From positions 15,205,697-15,269,696 of the forward strand of contig NC_092695.1 of the NCBI RefSeq assembly GCF_964275005.1: a stretch of DNA of 64,000 nt, in the 5' to 3' direction. Positions within the stretch are counted from its first letter, which is position 1. Each line of letters begins with the position of its first letter. The DNA comes from Diadema setosum. Its lineage: Eukaryota; Echinodermata; Echinoidea; Diadematoida; Diadematidae. The position numbers were made by a program, and so were the translations under genes. Positions 1-11,244 of this stretch are shown one piece after another. Below the pieces are notes generated by a model. That model did not search any database. It saw only the letters and a program-made list of their open reading frames with translations, and was not told where the DNA came from.

Positions 1-757
1 ATCTTGACTGTAATGCATTTGGATCTGGATTCTGGAGCACATAGATTATATAAATTGTTTAATCAAACTTCATAATCACACAAGGTAATGTAGTTAAAAT
101 TTAATTACCCACTATTCATTTCATGGACTTAATCATATGAGACGTCTCTATTGTCATGAATAAATAACCAACCAGATATCGCGTGTCCTGTCATGCTGTT
201 GTGTCGAATCCAGTATACATTAAGCCAATATTAATGTTAACTTATACATGTAGTACTTCTAAATACGGGTCATTACAAGAAATTAGGTATCATTTGTGAT
301 ATTTTGCCGTCCATATTATTTTTCATGTAAAATCCACATTTTATTTGGGCTCTGAGTATAAAGACTCAAGCAGTGGAGTTTATTATCCTTATGCTATGAT
401 TGTATTTTCGTTTATTTACTGTATTCTTTGACAACAAAAAAAAAGTTGCGGAAATAAATTGAATTGAATTGACCTGAACTGATTATTGAAAGGTGATGAA
501 GAGCATTATATTGTATCCTGATGGTTATGTATATTAGTGGTGGATCCATTATTATGAAAAAAATGGGGTTGAATCTTCAATTTTCCTGTGACAAAAAAAA
601 AAAATAGATGTGATGACTAAAAAATAAGGGAATCAGCCCGAAAAAGAAGGAGGGGGCACGGCCAATTTGCCCCTCGATCCTCCACTGTACATGTAGATCA
701 CTTAAAAATTTCACTTGACTATTTGCATCTCTATAAAGAAAAGGAAAGATTACTAAC
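1..757. other. Gene-free left edge, probably intron 1 of the MADF gene
   Basis: I see no coding exon here. The stretch is AT-rich with short A runs near 430 and 590. Because the minus-strand MADF exon ends in a splice donor at 757, this DNA should be the first part of the following intron. The next exon, which would carry the second half of the MADF domain, is not recognisable and probably lies beyond the left edge. Confidence 0.4.
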
Positions 758-887
758 CACTGATCCCAAGTTTGTCGCCAATCTGGTTCCATACGTCCAT
801 TTTCTTCACACTTTCCTTGAACGAAGGCAACGACTTGTCGTATAGACAGGGGTTCTTCTCCACCTCGAAGATCAGTTCCTCCTCCAT
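758..887 (-). CDS. First coding exon of a MADF-domain (Myb/SANT-like) protein
   Basis: The minus strand reads from an ATG at 887-885 through 43 codons plus one base: it begins MEEELIFEVEKNPCLYDK and ends VWNQIGDKLGIS. This matches the first half of a MADF domain: an acidic start, the helix with L-I-x-x-V, the N-P-x-L-Y-D signature, and the later V-W-x-x-I. Coding ends at a good splice donor (CAGTG then GTTAGT), leaving phase 1. Three other ATG-like starts nearby are in other frames and do not give the domain. MADF proteins are DNA-binding transcription factors or transposon-derived regulators. Only one exon is visible, so whether this is a host factor or a domesticated or Harbinger-linked Myb-like gene cannot be told. 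The longest open frame here (577-900) is a different frame and is rejected. Confidence 0.75.
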
Positions 888-1490
888 TTGGGTCCTTCAT
901 TTAAAAGCAAAATTATTAAGCAAAAAAAAGTTATTGTCGCAAATTTCAACCTAAATAATTTATGGTAAGAACTCTAAATTGTTTTTTTTTTTCTTAATTC
1001 TGAATAATGCGTTATACACGCGAACAACAACAAAAAATAAAATGCCTGTTTTGATGGACATGAATAGATGCCGTTTTACACTCACAAAAAAAAACAAAAA
1101 AAGAAATCATATTGTACGAAAAATAACCAAACAATTAAACAAATAATCATAGGAAAGAGACGTGCTTTGTTATATAAAATTCTAAAATGTTCCATCTCGC
1201 CCAGCTTGCTCGGATACATCTATAGATTTTTATATTTTCTTTTGTAGCTTGTCATTTAAAACACCAAACAGTAAGTAAATTCGCAAAGATTGCACAAGAG
1301 TTTTAGTGCGTTAGGATGTATACATGTACATTGATGAGACAGCTCCGGTCTTCTGAATCTTTTTTTTTCTTTTCTTTCTGTTTTTTTGCGGGGATTTTTA
1401 GATTAAATAGGGTCTAATATTTAAGAAATTGATGGGATTCACATTTTTCCGATCATCATTCCCTTTCTGTGTGTGTGGCATGGCGGTGGT
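888..1490. other. Gene-free stretch upstream of the MADF exon
   Basis: AT-rich DNA with A and T homopolymers (around 979, 1087 and 1361). As the MADF exon reads leftward, its 5' UTR or promoter should lie here, but I see no clear TATA box or initiator. Confidence 0.35.
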
Positions 1491-1493
1491 GGT

Positions 1494-1495
1494 GC

Positions 1496-1527
<32 letters not shown>

Positions 1528-1540
1528 TGTATGTGTGTGT

Positions 1541-1572
<32 letters not shown>
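1494..1572. repeat. (GT)n/(AT)n microsatellite
   Basis: A GT-rich run followed by a TA run. The run creates a spurious Cys/Val-rich and Tyr/Ile-rich frame across 1429-1797 that is not a gene. Confidence 0.9.
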
Positions 1573-1576
<4 letters not shown>

Positions 1577-1639
1577 GTGTCTGTCTATCTGTCTGTCTTT
1601 ATGTAAGTGTGTTTGTGTGTGTAAGTGTAATTGAACAAC

Positions 1640-2740
1640 CTTGGAAAAGAAAGATATATAAATATAAAAAGCAATATTTACAATGTAATACTAGGAACCA
1701 TAAACAGCCAAACTTTAAAGGTAGGGAATCCCATTTCCATGCCTTAAATAAAGAGTTGTATAAATACAGTGGTATGTTGAAGAGAGTATCATTTTAGAAA
1801 CTCCCATAAAGTATTGAAAGTGGAAGGTAACATTAAGTACATTTTTATTGACCGTTAGATTTTGAATTGAATTTTTTTCGGGGCTCACCGTAAATTTCAG
1901 TACATTACCAGGCTACCTTTGCACACCCATGCACTGCATGTGTGTCCATCATGTTTATTTTGTGAAGAAAGTTCATCAAAACTTACAACCATTTCTATAT
2001 ACATTCTTGCCACACACTCTATATGTTATTACATCAGCTCTTATACTTTTAGATTTGTGTTTATAGATTAAAAAAAAATACAGAAGACTGCAACAAAAAG
2101 GCTTAAGTGTGGCTGACACACTGAACTACTGAGCAGTTGAGTTTTGTGCATTATTCAAATTGTAGATAACTGTTGACTTCCAAATTTCTCGGCAGTGGCC
2201 TAAACAAGTCCCCTGAGGTCCATATTTAATGTTTTGCTGCATTTTGGGAGGTCTGTAAAAGGTATCCCCTACCTTTAATGTTGAAATAAGATCAAAACAG
2301 GACAATTTTTCCCAGACATGCAAAAGGCGACCATCTTTGGGGAATGAGGCAAACAGATTGTTTTGCCCCCAAATAATTCAAACAACCTTAAAATAAATAT
2401 AATGTTTAAAAAGCATAGATAAGAATTACAGGTATATTTTATCTAACCTCAACGCTTTTGGGGGCTTAAGCTCCCAAAATAGCTCAAGCTCCCCCCCCCC
2501 CACAAAAAAGTTTGAGGACCTTTTTTTTTTAGCCTGTTACTTAGTGTTACTGTTAGTGTTAGTGTAACGAGTATCTCTGTCAGTGTTACTCCCCACCCTC
2601 CCTCCCCCCCCCCCAAAAAAAAATGTATTCTTAACTTAACAGTAGTCTACACTTTCCAGATCCTATTCATTACCGGAGAGTGTGGATTTTCTTTCAATTC
2701 AAATCTAACTTGGAATTGATTAAAATTAACCATCTGGGTC
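1640..2740. other. Gene-free stretch with C and T homopolymers
   Basis: No gene recognised. Poly-C tracts lie at about 2489-2501 and 2606-2616, with T or A runs beside them. Confidence 0.4.
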
Positions 2741-3560
2741 TAACATTAACAAGTTAGGTCTAGGCCCTAGGCCTAGGGCATAACTCAGCCCTCAGGCTCT
2801 AGACCTAGACTCTACTCTGACTTAGTCTTAGCCTGTTAACTCTTTAGTGTTACTGTTAGGACCTAGAACTTACATTTTTACAAGTTAGTTCCTACTTACA
2901 TTTACAAACTTTACTCTTTAGATCTAGATCTAACTTAGTTAGAGTCGAGATCTAGACTCGCTTTGTTAGATAGACTAGACTCTCAGAAGTCTAACAACAG
3001 TAACAGTAACATATCTAGATCTAGAGTCTCTAGACCCTCTAGACTAGGTCTAATAATTTAGTAATAGTATAGACTCTTACAGATTTTAGACTCGCAGTTA
3101 GACTCTAAAAGTCTTAGAGTCCTAGACTTAGACAGGTTACACAACATAACGCAGTTAAGTCTTAAAACTAAAAGTAAAAGAATTAAGTTAACAATTGATT
3201 TGGGTTCAGACCTAACGTTAAGTAATGTTACAAGTAAAAGTTAGATAGAAATGCATTTTATGATTTGCACAAAAATATCATTTTAAATTTAAGTTAATTT
3301 AGATCTAACAATGTTAGAGTCTAGAACTAAAATAAATGTCTTGATTATCATCACATTTAATTTTAAAACAATGTCAGTGACATTTTACCAAAATCATGCA
3401 CCGTTGCGGCGTTTGTCTAGATCTAGCCCGACCAGACGCTGTTACTACGCTGTGCTACGTATCTACGTACAGCGACTGGGTTGTGTATAGTTCGTCTAGA
3501 TCCTAACTATAACTTGTTAAAGTAAATGATCATGATGTGTCTAAGACTCTAACGATGGCA
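2740..3560. repeat. CTAGA/TAGAC/AACGTTA word-rich low-complexity stretch
   Basis: Short words built on TCTAGA, TAGAC, GTTAG and AACGTTA recur at irregular spacing, many as small palindromes. There is no fixed period and no coding frame. The same vocabulary returns at about 16860-17420, 55080-57500 and 63650-63850. Confidence 0.6.
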
Positions 3561-4462
3561 TCAATTTTTTAAACAAAGGTTTATTTTCTTATTCTCTTCT
3601 TCACTTCAGTCTGTCCGAATTTTTATAACTTCAATCTCATGAATTGGACTTGGAGTTGTTAGACACACATTCTTAATTTTTTTAACTTAAAGTAAATGTT
3701 TTTATGTTACTGACACTCCCGTTCTGATTGTCTTACATTTTAATTGTAACGACTTCGAAAGTTGGAATCAGCTTGACTTGGAAGTTGGAATTGAGGGTTA
3801 ACTTCGTAAAAAGTTCAACAATTCTACAATACAACTGTTAGAATATCTCTGGTGGTAGTCTGGAGATCGAGACTGGATGGAGAGTCTGGTTTGGGGCCGC
3901 CGCACCGCCAGAATGTTTGATTTGACGGGCCGCGCCGTGACACACTAAATTACTATGTAGGCTAGCTCACGTGATGTGCGCAATGTTATTCGCGAGCTCC
4001 GGCCGTTCCTTATGCATACTGTAATCGTTATCTGCACAACTTTAATACTTAGTACTGACTCCAATGTGTTAACAACGCAGTTTCTTACATATGGGACTGA
4101 AAAGGTTAAGCGATAACAACTTTGGCATTTGTATGTAAAAGTCCATAGAGAGGCTTCGCTTGTTTCCTGCTTCCAGCAACACGAGCAAACTTAACAAGAG
4201 GATAGTCATACTTGTTTGTGATAGGCTAAAACTTTACCCCCGCGAAGAGTGTCGTGTGTCGTGCTTGAAAAATTGCTTTGAGAGCGATTTGCTAAATCGA
4301 CAAATTATGTCGTGTCCTCGTCGAATCAGGAAGGACGACACGACATGCTTGAAATGTGAACGGTCTCATTGGGTTTGCACTGGAGTAATTTGTTTTTGTC
4401 GTGTGTCGTGTCGTTGTGTCGTGTCGTGCTGTCGTGTCGAATGCAATGTGAATGCACCTTAC
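3560..4462. other. Gene-free stretch ending in GTCGTGTCG-rich sequence
   Basis: No gene recognised. From about 4245 to 4440 the words GTCGTGTC and CGACACGAC recur on both strands. The last bases before the satellite read as an outward-facing end (GTGAATGCACC, then TTA). This may be one terminus of another transposon, but I found no partner end. Confidence 0.35.
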
Positions 4463-4486
4463 CACTTCTATACATGGATGCACGTG
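4463..4486 (+). repeat. Leftmost satellite fragment (24 bp)
   Basis: These bases match the satellite segment CACTTCTATACATGGATGC and end in CACGTG. The following satellite bases (CGTCG...CTTGGTTAAAAC) resume at 11379, so this short piece and the array at 11373 appear to be one interrupted unit. Confidence 0.7.
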
Positions 4487-4600
4487 TGTTGCGACAGGGA
4501 TTGTCGCCCCCGGCTCGGGGCGACAATCCTTGACGGAGTTGGCGTCACGGATTGTCGCCCCCGTCACGGATTGTCGCCAGACGACAATCCGTGACGAGGG
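4487..4600 (+). repeat. Left terminal inverted repeat built from GCGACAATCC palindromes
   Basis: Alternating GGATTGTCGCC and GGCGACAATCC blocks form several nested hairpins (for example around CCAGACGACAATCC). The block is repeated in inverted orientation at 11245-11372. Confidence 0.7.
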
Positions 4601-5017
4601 CTGGCGGCAAGGATTGTCGCCCGCCCTCGAAGCACATTTTGCTGGGTAATATCGTTCTGGACATAGTCATTGAAATACTAACACATAACTTACATGGCTA
4701 CATCCATGCAAACATGCCATGTAAAAAGTCATGGTGAGGTTTCAAGGAAGTGTGTATGCGCGCGCGCACATGATAATTTAGTGTCCGTTTGTGTGTGTGT
4801 GTGTATGATGGAAGAATGTGTTTATTATGTCAGCTTTTTGCGTATGTGTTTTTTAGCTGCGCGTGGGGAGGGATACCTAGTAAGCTGTTGCTGGCATAAA
4901 CGTTGATATTGATTTTATCAGCAGCTTTGACTTTGATGAGTTTGTTTGACGGATTTGTATATGAATTCGGAGTGGTGCTTGCGTGCGGGCGGATGCTGCT
5001 TCTCTGCATACGGTTCA

Positions 5018-6074
5018 TTATAGTCCATGGGCCAAGAGCCGAAAAATGGGTTGTTGGTACCACTCGAGGTGGCAAAACCTTTTTGGTGTCATTTTGTTTG
5101 TCGGACATAGATACGCTTATCAAGCTATGATAGCATTTCCAAATGAGTAGCTTAGTCATAATAAATGAATTTTTAACCAATTTGGTCTCGTTTTTATATC
5201 CCTATACTTCTGAATCGAAACTAACCGCTATACAAAGAAGAGCACTGCCTTCTGTATGTCCACAGGTGTTCTGTTGTAAACGCGGTGCGCTTAGTCTTTA
5301 TTCAAGGCAGCGAAGGGAATATCCAAAGGGTTATGATGTCCACAGCTGTCACGCGGTGCGCTTAGTCTTTATCTAGAACAATGTACCGTTATCATATCTT
5401 AAGTTCCTAATAAAAGGGATTATCTATACTGTTTTTATACCACCCTCTCAACAAATACATCACTTATAAACAAAAATCACTCTGTTCATTTACAACATTA
5501 TTAATTATAGTGTCTTGTAGTGTACCGGTACATTGTTTTTGCATAATCTTTCATTGTTGAATGGAAATACAGCGACATTGGCATGGTATTAGCGTTTTCA
5601 CCGTAGCGTTTTCAGCGGAAAATGATAAATAATTGAAAAATACGCTAAAATTCACGAGAAATTGCTTTGTTGTTGTTGTTGTTTTTAGATAAAGGGATAT
5701 ACACTGTATTATAAGCTTTGGATATTCCCTTCGCCGTCTTGAATATTAGACTAAGCGCCGTGGACATCATAACCCTTGGATATTCCCTTCGCTGCCTTGA
5801 ATAAAGACTAAACGCACCGCGTTTACAACAGTACACCTGTGAACATACAGAAGACAGTGCTCTTCTTTGTATAGCGGTTGGTCTCGATTCAGAAGTAGAG
5901 AGATATAACAACGAGACAAAATTGGTTTAAAATTCATTTACTATGACTAAGCTACTCATTTGGAAATGCTATCATAGCTTGATAGGCAGATCTATGCCCG
6001 ACAAACAAAATGACACCAAAAAGGTATTGCCACCTCAGATGGTACCAATATCTGGCCTGGCCCATGGACTATTA
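5018..6074. repeat. Large inverted repeat (foldback) with arms of about 350 bp
   Basis: The left arm at about 5018-5375 is the reverse complement of the right arm at about 5727-6074, with a spacer of about 350 bp. Landmarks are AGTCCATGGGCCA at the outer ends, the GCTATCATAGCTTGAT region, and GATATTCCCTTCGCTG toward the centre. The arms have small differences, so they are not a recent copying artefact. A foldback transposon or MITE is likely. No coding potential. Confidence 0.75.
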
Positions 6075-6174
6075 TGTCTTATGTATCAACATTGGGAAGC
6101 CGTTTCATCAGGAAGGAAGGTGGTATCGGTTCGGGTGTGTGTGTGTATGTGGGGAGGGGATTACATTTCGTTAT

Positions 6175-6405
6175 TGCAAAAGTTCGTTATTCTGAAGGCT
6201 CTTTAGTCCGAAGGTTCTTTATTCCGAAGATTCGTTATTCCGAATTTCATTTTTGGATCAACGAACCTTCGGAATAACGCAACAAACGTTCGGATTAACG
6301 AACCCTTTTTCATTTTCGGATTAACGAACCTCTAGGTATAGGGAATTGTGTGTTTCGGATAAATGAACCTTCGGGGAAAAAAAACGAACCTTCGGAATAA
6401 CGAAC
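6175..6405. repeat. Cluster of CGAACCTTCGGAATAACGAA-type motifs in both orientations
   Basis: About ten copies of TTCGTTATTCCGAAGG or its complement occur, switching orientation near 6250. A further short patch lies at 7440-7490. This looks like the core of a short palindromic repeat family. Confidence 0.65.
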
Positions 6406-6410
6406 CTTCT

Positions 6411-6414
6411 CGTG

Positions 6415-6440
<26 letters not shown>
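6411..6440. repeat. (GT)n microsatellite
   Basis: A simple GT run directly after the CGAACCTTCGG motif cluster. Confidence 0.9.
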
Positions 6441-6445
<5 letters not shown>

Positions 6446-7490
6446 GGGTTGGTGAATGTGGGTTTTGGATGATTTAGGTTTTGGTTAATCAGGGGTTGGT
6501 GGGTTGGGAATTGGATTTGAAGAAGGATAGTTATAAATGGTATGACAGATTTTGGTAGGATTTAATATTTAGGATAGATGTAGGCCCTAGATTTGTTTCG
6601 GTGGGGGGGGGGTGGTCGGGTTTTTTATGACTGATTTCATTCTAGATTTTTATAATGTATTTGTTTTGTTTTTTTATGTATATGCCCTTGTAAGTAAGAA
6701 GGTGTTACATGATCCAAACCAATATATTCAAGGGATATAGGTTTGGTAGGGCCCTACATGTCAAAACTTTCTCGTGAAGAAATTGTTAGTAGGGTTGGTC
6801 TATTATCGAGTTATCTATGTTGAAGTGAGATTATTTGTAGTATAAATTGACAAATGAATTTGTTTGTGTTTCGAATTGCCATTTGTAACTTTTTTGCTCA
6901 TGTTACACCCAGAATGGGTCGATTTATGAATGATTTGAATGAAATCAATAAATATCAAGGAAAAACAAAAAAAAAGTGTTGAGTTGGTTTATTTGCATTA
7001 TGAGGATTTGTTTGAGTGTTTGTTGGTGTTTGTTTGTATTACGCATGTGTTAGCGGTGTGCATATGGCAGTTCGTTTGTGCTAAAATCAACTAACGATTG
7101 ACAAATTATTTACGGCGTGTGGAAATTATTCGCTCATGCATAAAGCATGCCAAACTTATTCTGGGACAAAGAATAGTGGTATGGACGTTGTAGTTAAGAC
7201 TGATGGAAGAATATGACTGCAGTGAAAAAAAATGAACAAAGAAAGATAACATTTAGGGAGGGTACCTCCCTCGTATGTATTTTCTCTCGGTCTCTCTCTC
7301 GTCTAGCCCGCGTCACCGCTGAAACTGACACACCCATACTATTTTTAGGACAACGCTGGTGTGACCTCTTTAAAGGTTAAACACGTGCTCATACACGCTG
7401 AAGGCATTTTCATTGCCACAGTAACGCCTGCAGCAGTTTCCGATTAACGAACCTTCGGAATAACTAACCTTCGAAATAATGAACAGCACC
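6441..7490. other. Gene-free stretch
   Basis: No gene recognised. An A-rich tail-like end at about 6945-6975 (AATGAAATCAATAAATATC then A runs) may mark the 3' end of an old retroposon. Confidence 0.35.
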
Positions 7491-8044
7491 TGAATGGAAC
7501 ACCCCTCCATTTCCAAAATACAAAATAAAAAATGTAATACACATTCCATGGAGTGTAAAGTGGTTAAGACTTTATAGAAATACAGTCTTTCTCATTTCAT
7601 ATAGTTTATCGCTGCCCCACATCGTCCCCGGCCAGAAAAGTAAATGAAATGATGTAACCCCATTCCCTACCCAAAATGTGATTCGAATAACATACATTCA
7701 GAGAGTGCAAGAAAAATAAGTTCAGCACCATGGGTCAACAATGTCATCTGTATATGGGTGCCACGTCAAATGTCCATTTTGTGGGAGAAATTTCATAACT
7801 CGACCATGCATCGGTTCTGCCACTCCATCACTCTGACTGTGTTGCAGTATTCCTTCAGATACAATGCGCTGCAGCTTAACAACACGGGTGGTGTAGTTTA
7901 CCATTAGTCTCTATTCCTATGGGAGATGAAAATGGAAAACGCCAAAGGACGCACTTGTCCGCAGCATCCGTAACTGCCCGTAAATGTCCGTAAGCGATCC
8001 TAGGTGTTGTGATACGTTAACTTGCGGATAATTTCGGATACTTA
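7490..8044 (+). repeat. Copy A of a diverged direct duplication
   Basis: This block matches 8821-9086 plus 9687-9970. Shared landmarks are GTGTAAAGTGG, CGGCCAGAAAAGTAAAT, ATACATTCA, AAGTTCAGCACCA, TTCATAACTCGACCATGC, GTCCGTAAATGTCCGTAAGC and TTTCGGATACTTA. The copies are clearly diverged. Copy B carries an extra insertion of about 0.6 kb. Confidence 0.7.
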
Positions 8045-8820
8045 GGCCCCAGTCACATTAAATGCTCCGCGTCCAGCGATACGTACAAAAAAGTCAATTT
8101 TTCTGCGGACTCCCGCGGATTCCTTGCTGTCACCAGAAAATTTTACAAAACATACGGGGGAAGAAATGCGGGCAATACGGACAGATACGGATATTTGCGT
8201 CCACTTGCGGATAATCTTACGAATTGACACGTAATTTGTTTTTTTTTTTTTTTCGACTTGCGTTAACTTTCGAATACTTGTGAACACTTGCGGAGAGTTG
8301 CGAATATTAACGGAGAGTTCCGGATGTTTTCGGATAGTTAGGGATAGGTACAGATTGTTACGAATAATTATGGACCATGTGGTTTTCTGTGCAAATCACT
8401 GCTCAGTCAGTGTATTCATGACAGCAAGGTTATCACAATATTGGACTGTCTTTTGTACACTGGGGAAAAGTGAAATTATATTCCGAACAAGTTGTGAGGA
8501 CTTTTAGTATTCATTCAGTATGTTTTGTAGCAATAAAAGAAAAGTGAAATTTTGAACTTGAAGTTTTAATTTTATTTGTACAACTCAAATATTGATATAT
8601 ATCATTAATGTACAAAATACATAATACAATTACACCACAAATAAAATACAATATTGTTCGATAAGTTAAACAATAGAGGAAGAAAATATAATTCACAGTC
8701 ATGGAAAAGACAAACTTTGGTTACGTTTTCATTGTTCATCGATATTCATGACTTAATGTGTTATGTTAAGGAGACTTTTATTATAAAGTAATGCTTGATA
8801 AATTTCCAGATTAAAACAAA

Positions 8821-9970
8821 AAATGGACTTTAGAGCACCCCCTCCCCTATCCACATACAATAGGGAAAAAAATGTAATTCACATTCAGGAGTGTAAAGTG
8901 GCTAAGACTGTAAGAGAAATACTAAATTCGTTCTCTTTTTATATAGTTTGTCGCTGTTCCACGCTCTCCTCGGCCAGAAAAGTAAATAAAATGCTGTCAC
9001 CCCACCCCCTATATCCTAAATATTGACCTTTTTCGAATAATATACATTCAAAGAGTGTAAGAAAAAAGTTCAGCACCAATGGTCAACCGATTATTAGTAA
9101 TAATAAGTACTAATAATCGGTTTCATGGTAATTAAATGTCTGTATATTTCAACCAATGTTTTCTAGAAATACTTTCATGAAGTATACTCGGAAGGTTATC
9201 TTCTGTTTCATTCATTATTCTAATGAAATATAATGCACACTGTAAACACTTTGTACATAAACCTGTACTGTGTAACATTACATGACTTATTGTATATCCA
9301 TAGATAGCAGGGTTCATTATTGTGCCCTTGCATGGTGTTTTCGTAATTCGTTATACCACTTCGCCTTATCTTTGATATTATTTTGTCTATATTCTGTAGG
9401 GAGACTACATTTAACAAGCAGTGCTTCTAAGTAGTCCCCTACACATTTGTACATATTGTAATTTTATCTAAAAATATCACGATACTTTGTATATATCATA
9501 TTCTGTATAGTTATATGTAATATTATCTAAAAATATCACGATACTTTGTATATATCATATTCTGTATAGTTATGATATTATGTCCGCTATGTGTTATACC
9601 CTGTATATTTATGATATAATGCCCACTATGCGGAATATGAATAAATTTCATTTCATTTCATTACATTTCAGTTCATTTCATTTCATCTGTACATGGGTGC
9701 CGCCTAAAATGACCATTTATGGGAGAAACTTCATAACTCGACCATGCGGATTTGCCACTCCACCGCTCCGACTATGTTGTAGTATTCCTTCAGGTACATG
9801 CGTTGCATCTTGGCAACACGGAAGTGTGGTTTCCCACGACTCCCTGTTCCCATGGGAGTGGAAAACGGAAAACGTCAAGACACGCAATCGCCCGCAGCAT
9901 CCGTAGCTGTCCGTAAATGTCCGTAAGCGGACGTAAGTGTTGTGATACGTTAACTTGCGGTTAATTTCGG
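8821..9970 (+). repeat. Copy B of the direct duplication, interrupted at 9087-9686
   Basis: It is homologous to 7490-8044. It resumes at CTGTACATGGGTGCC (9687) after an inserted block. Confidence 0.65.
9087..9686 (+). mobile_element. Insertion of about 600 bp with a (TTTCA)n tail
   Basis: The block interrupts copy B and is absent from copy A. It ends in a TTTCA-type repeat (about 9646-9685), as a LINE or SINE 3' tail would. It also contains an internal tandem duplication of about 57 bp (about 9466-9575, landmark ATCTAAAAATATCACGATAC). No coding domain is recognised. Confidence 0.5.
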
Positions 9971-9982
9971 ATACTTACGGTG

Positions 9983-10670
9983 GACGCAGATGAACGCAAA
10001 TGGACGGGAGGTAAACATGTTTACGGATGGTCTGCGTCCAAGCTACGGATAGTTACGTTCACTTACGGATAGTTACGTTTAGTTACGGTTACTTACGTAA
10101 GGCTGCATCCGTGGAGTCCCTCTGCGAAATTTTGAACATTTCAAAATTTCGCAGACTTGGCGCCGTCATTTTGCGTTCCTTTACGGATTAGTTACGGAAG
10201 GTTACGTCTACATACGACCCTGCGGATGCCTGCGTCTACACTACGTCCCCCTGCGTCCACTCATCCGTATCTATCCGTGGCGGACGTAACCCATCGCAAG
10301 GCACTGTGTGACTGGGGCATTACAGTGCTGGACGGGAATAAACGCAAATGGACGGGAGGTAAACTTATTTCCAGATAGTCTGCGTCCAAGCTACGGATCG
10401 TTACGTTCAGTTACGGATAGTTACGTTTAATTACGGTTACTTGCGTAAGTCTGCATCCATGGAGTCCCTCTGCGAAATTTTGAACATTTCAAAAATTTCG
10501 CAGGCTTGGCGCCGTCATTTTCGTTTCTTTACGGATTAGTTACGGACAGTTACGCCTACATACGATCCTGCGGATGCCTGCGTCCACGCTGCGTCCCCCT
10601 CCGTCCACTTATCCGTATCTATCCGCGGCGGACGTAACCCATCGTAAGGCACTGTGTGACTGGGGCATTA
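9983..10670 (+). repeat. Tandem pair of about 340-bp units with a perfect hairpin in each
   Basis: Unit 1 is about 9983-10322 and unit 2 about 10332-10670, highly similar. Each carries CTGCGAAATTTTGAA, a few bases, then the inverse. In unit 1 (10121-10155) the stem is 14 bp with a 3-base loop. Units end in GTGTGACTGGGGCATTA. Confidence 0.7.
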
Positions 10671-10939
10671 CGTAGACACACGAACGCGCTCACACACAAC
10701 ACACACACGTAGGGCCTACGTAGCCCACGAACACCAAACCCCTCAGATACTCATGCAGGCACAAAACTGCGCCCACAAATACGTACCATCACATACCCTT
10801 TGATATACAAATACGCCACTATATACCACATACACACGTACGATTACAGGCACACGTATACACACAGACAAACAAACCACTACCACTATACAACCACCAC
10901 ACAACATGCACAGTTTCTACATATTGTATTATTATACTC

Positions 10940-10980
<41 letters not shown>

Positions 10981-11140
10981 TACGGAAACTCATACACAAG
11001 TCACTTATTGTACGCACCTATAAATCATACACAGCACATACCATGCAGCTCACAACACACACACACACACACACACACGTACGGATAACTTACCAGTCAT
11101 ACCCATCCCACCAAAGCTTAACACCGGAGCAACCACCCCG
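10670..11140. repeat. Gene-free stretch with (AC)n microsatellites
   Basis: AC-rich DNA with pure AC runs at about 10944-10973 and 11054-11078. The open frames here are simple Thr/His repeats, not genes. Confidence 0.8.
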
Positions 11141-11244
11141 GGCCCGGGGCAACAATCTTTGAAGGGACGACAATCCTTGTCGCAACAAATTTTTTGCCAT
11201 CATAGATTGTCGCCATCGAGGTCAAAAATTGGAAACTGCACCAG

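Larger units (their letters stand above)
8045..10667. mobile_element. PIF/Harbinger-like non-autonomous element cluster
   Basis: GGCCCCAGTCACA at 8045 faces TGTGACTGGGGC at 10307-10318 and again at 10655-10666. Each is bordered by TTA (8042-8044, 10320-10322, 10668-10670), matching the TWA target preference of PIF/Harbinger elements. The interior is full of degenerate TACGGATAGTTACG and GCGTCC words. No transposase is visible. The structure is complex because it also contains copy B of the flanking duplication, so exact element borders are uncertain. Confidence 0.45.

Noticed and set aside
577-900. 107-codon minus-strand frame as a gene
   Set aside because: It overlaps the MADF exon in a different frame and shows no domain; the spliced MADF reading explains the conserved sequence and the donor site.
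1429-1797. 122-codon frame with Cys/Val and Tyr/Ile runs
   Set aside because: Translation of a GT/AT microsatellite.
4160-4649. Overlapping plus and minus frames around the GCGACAATCC palindromes
   Set aside because: Arise from palindromic terminal repeats that leave several frames open.
1494-11078. CRISPR-like array or other spaced direct repeats among the simple-repeat runs
   Set aside because: Only microsatellites and diverged duplications; no regular repeat-spacer pattern, and the DNA is eukaryotic.
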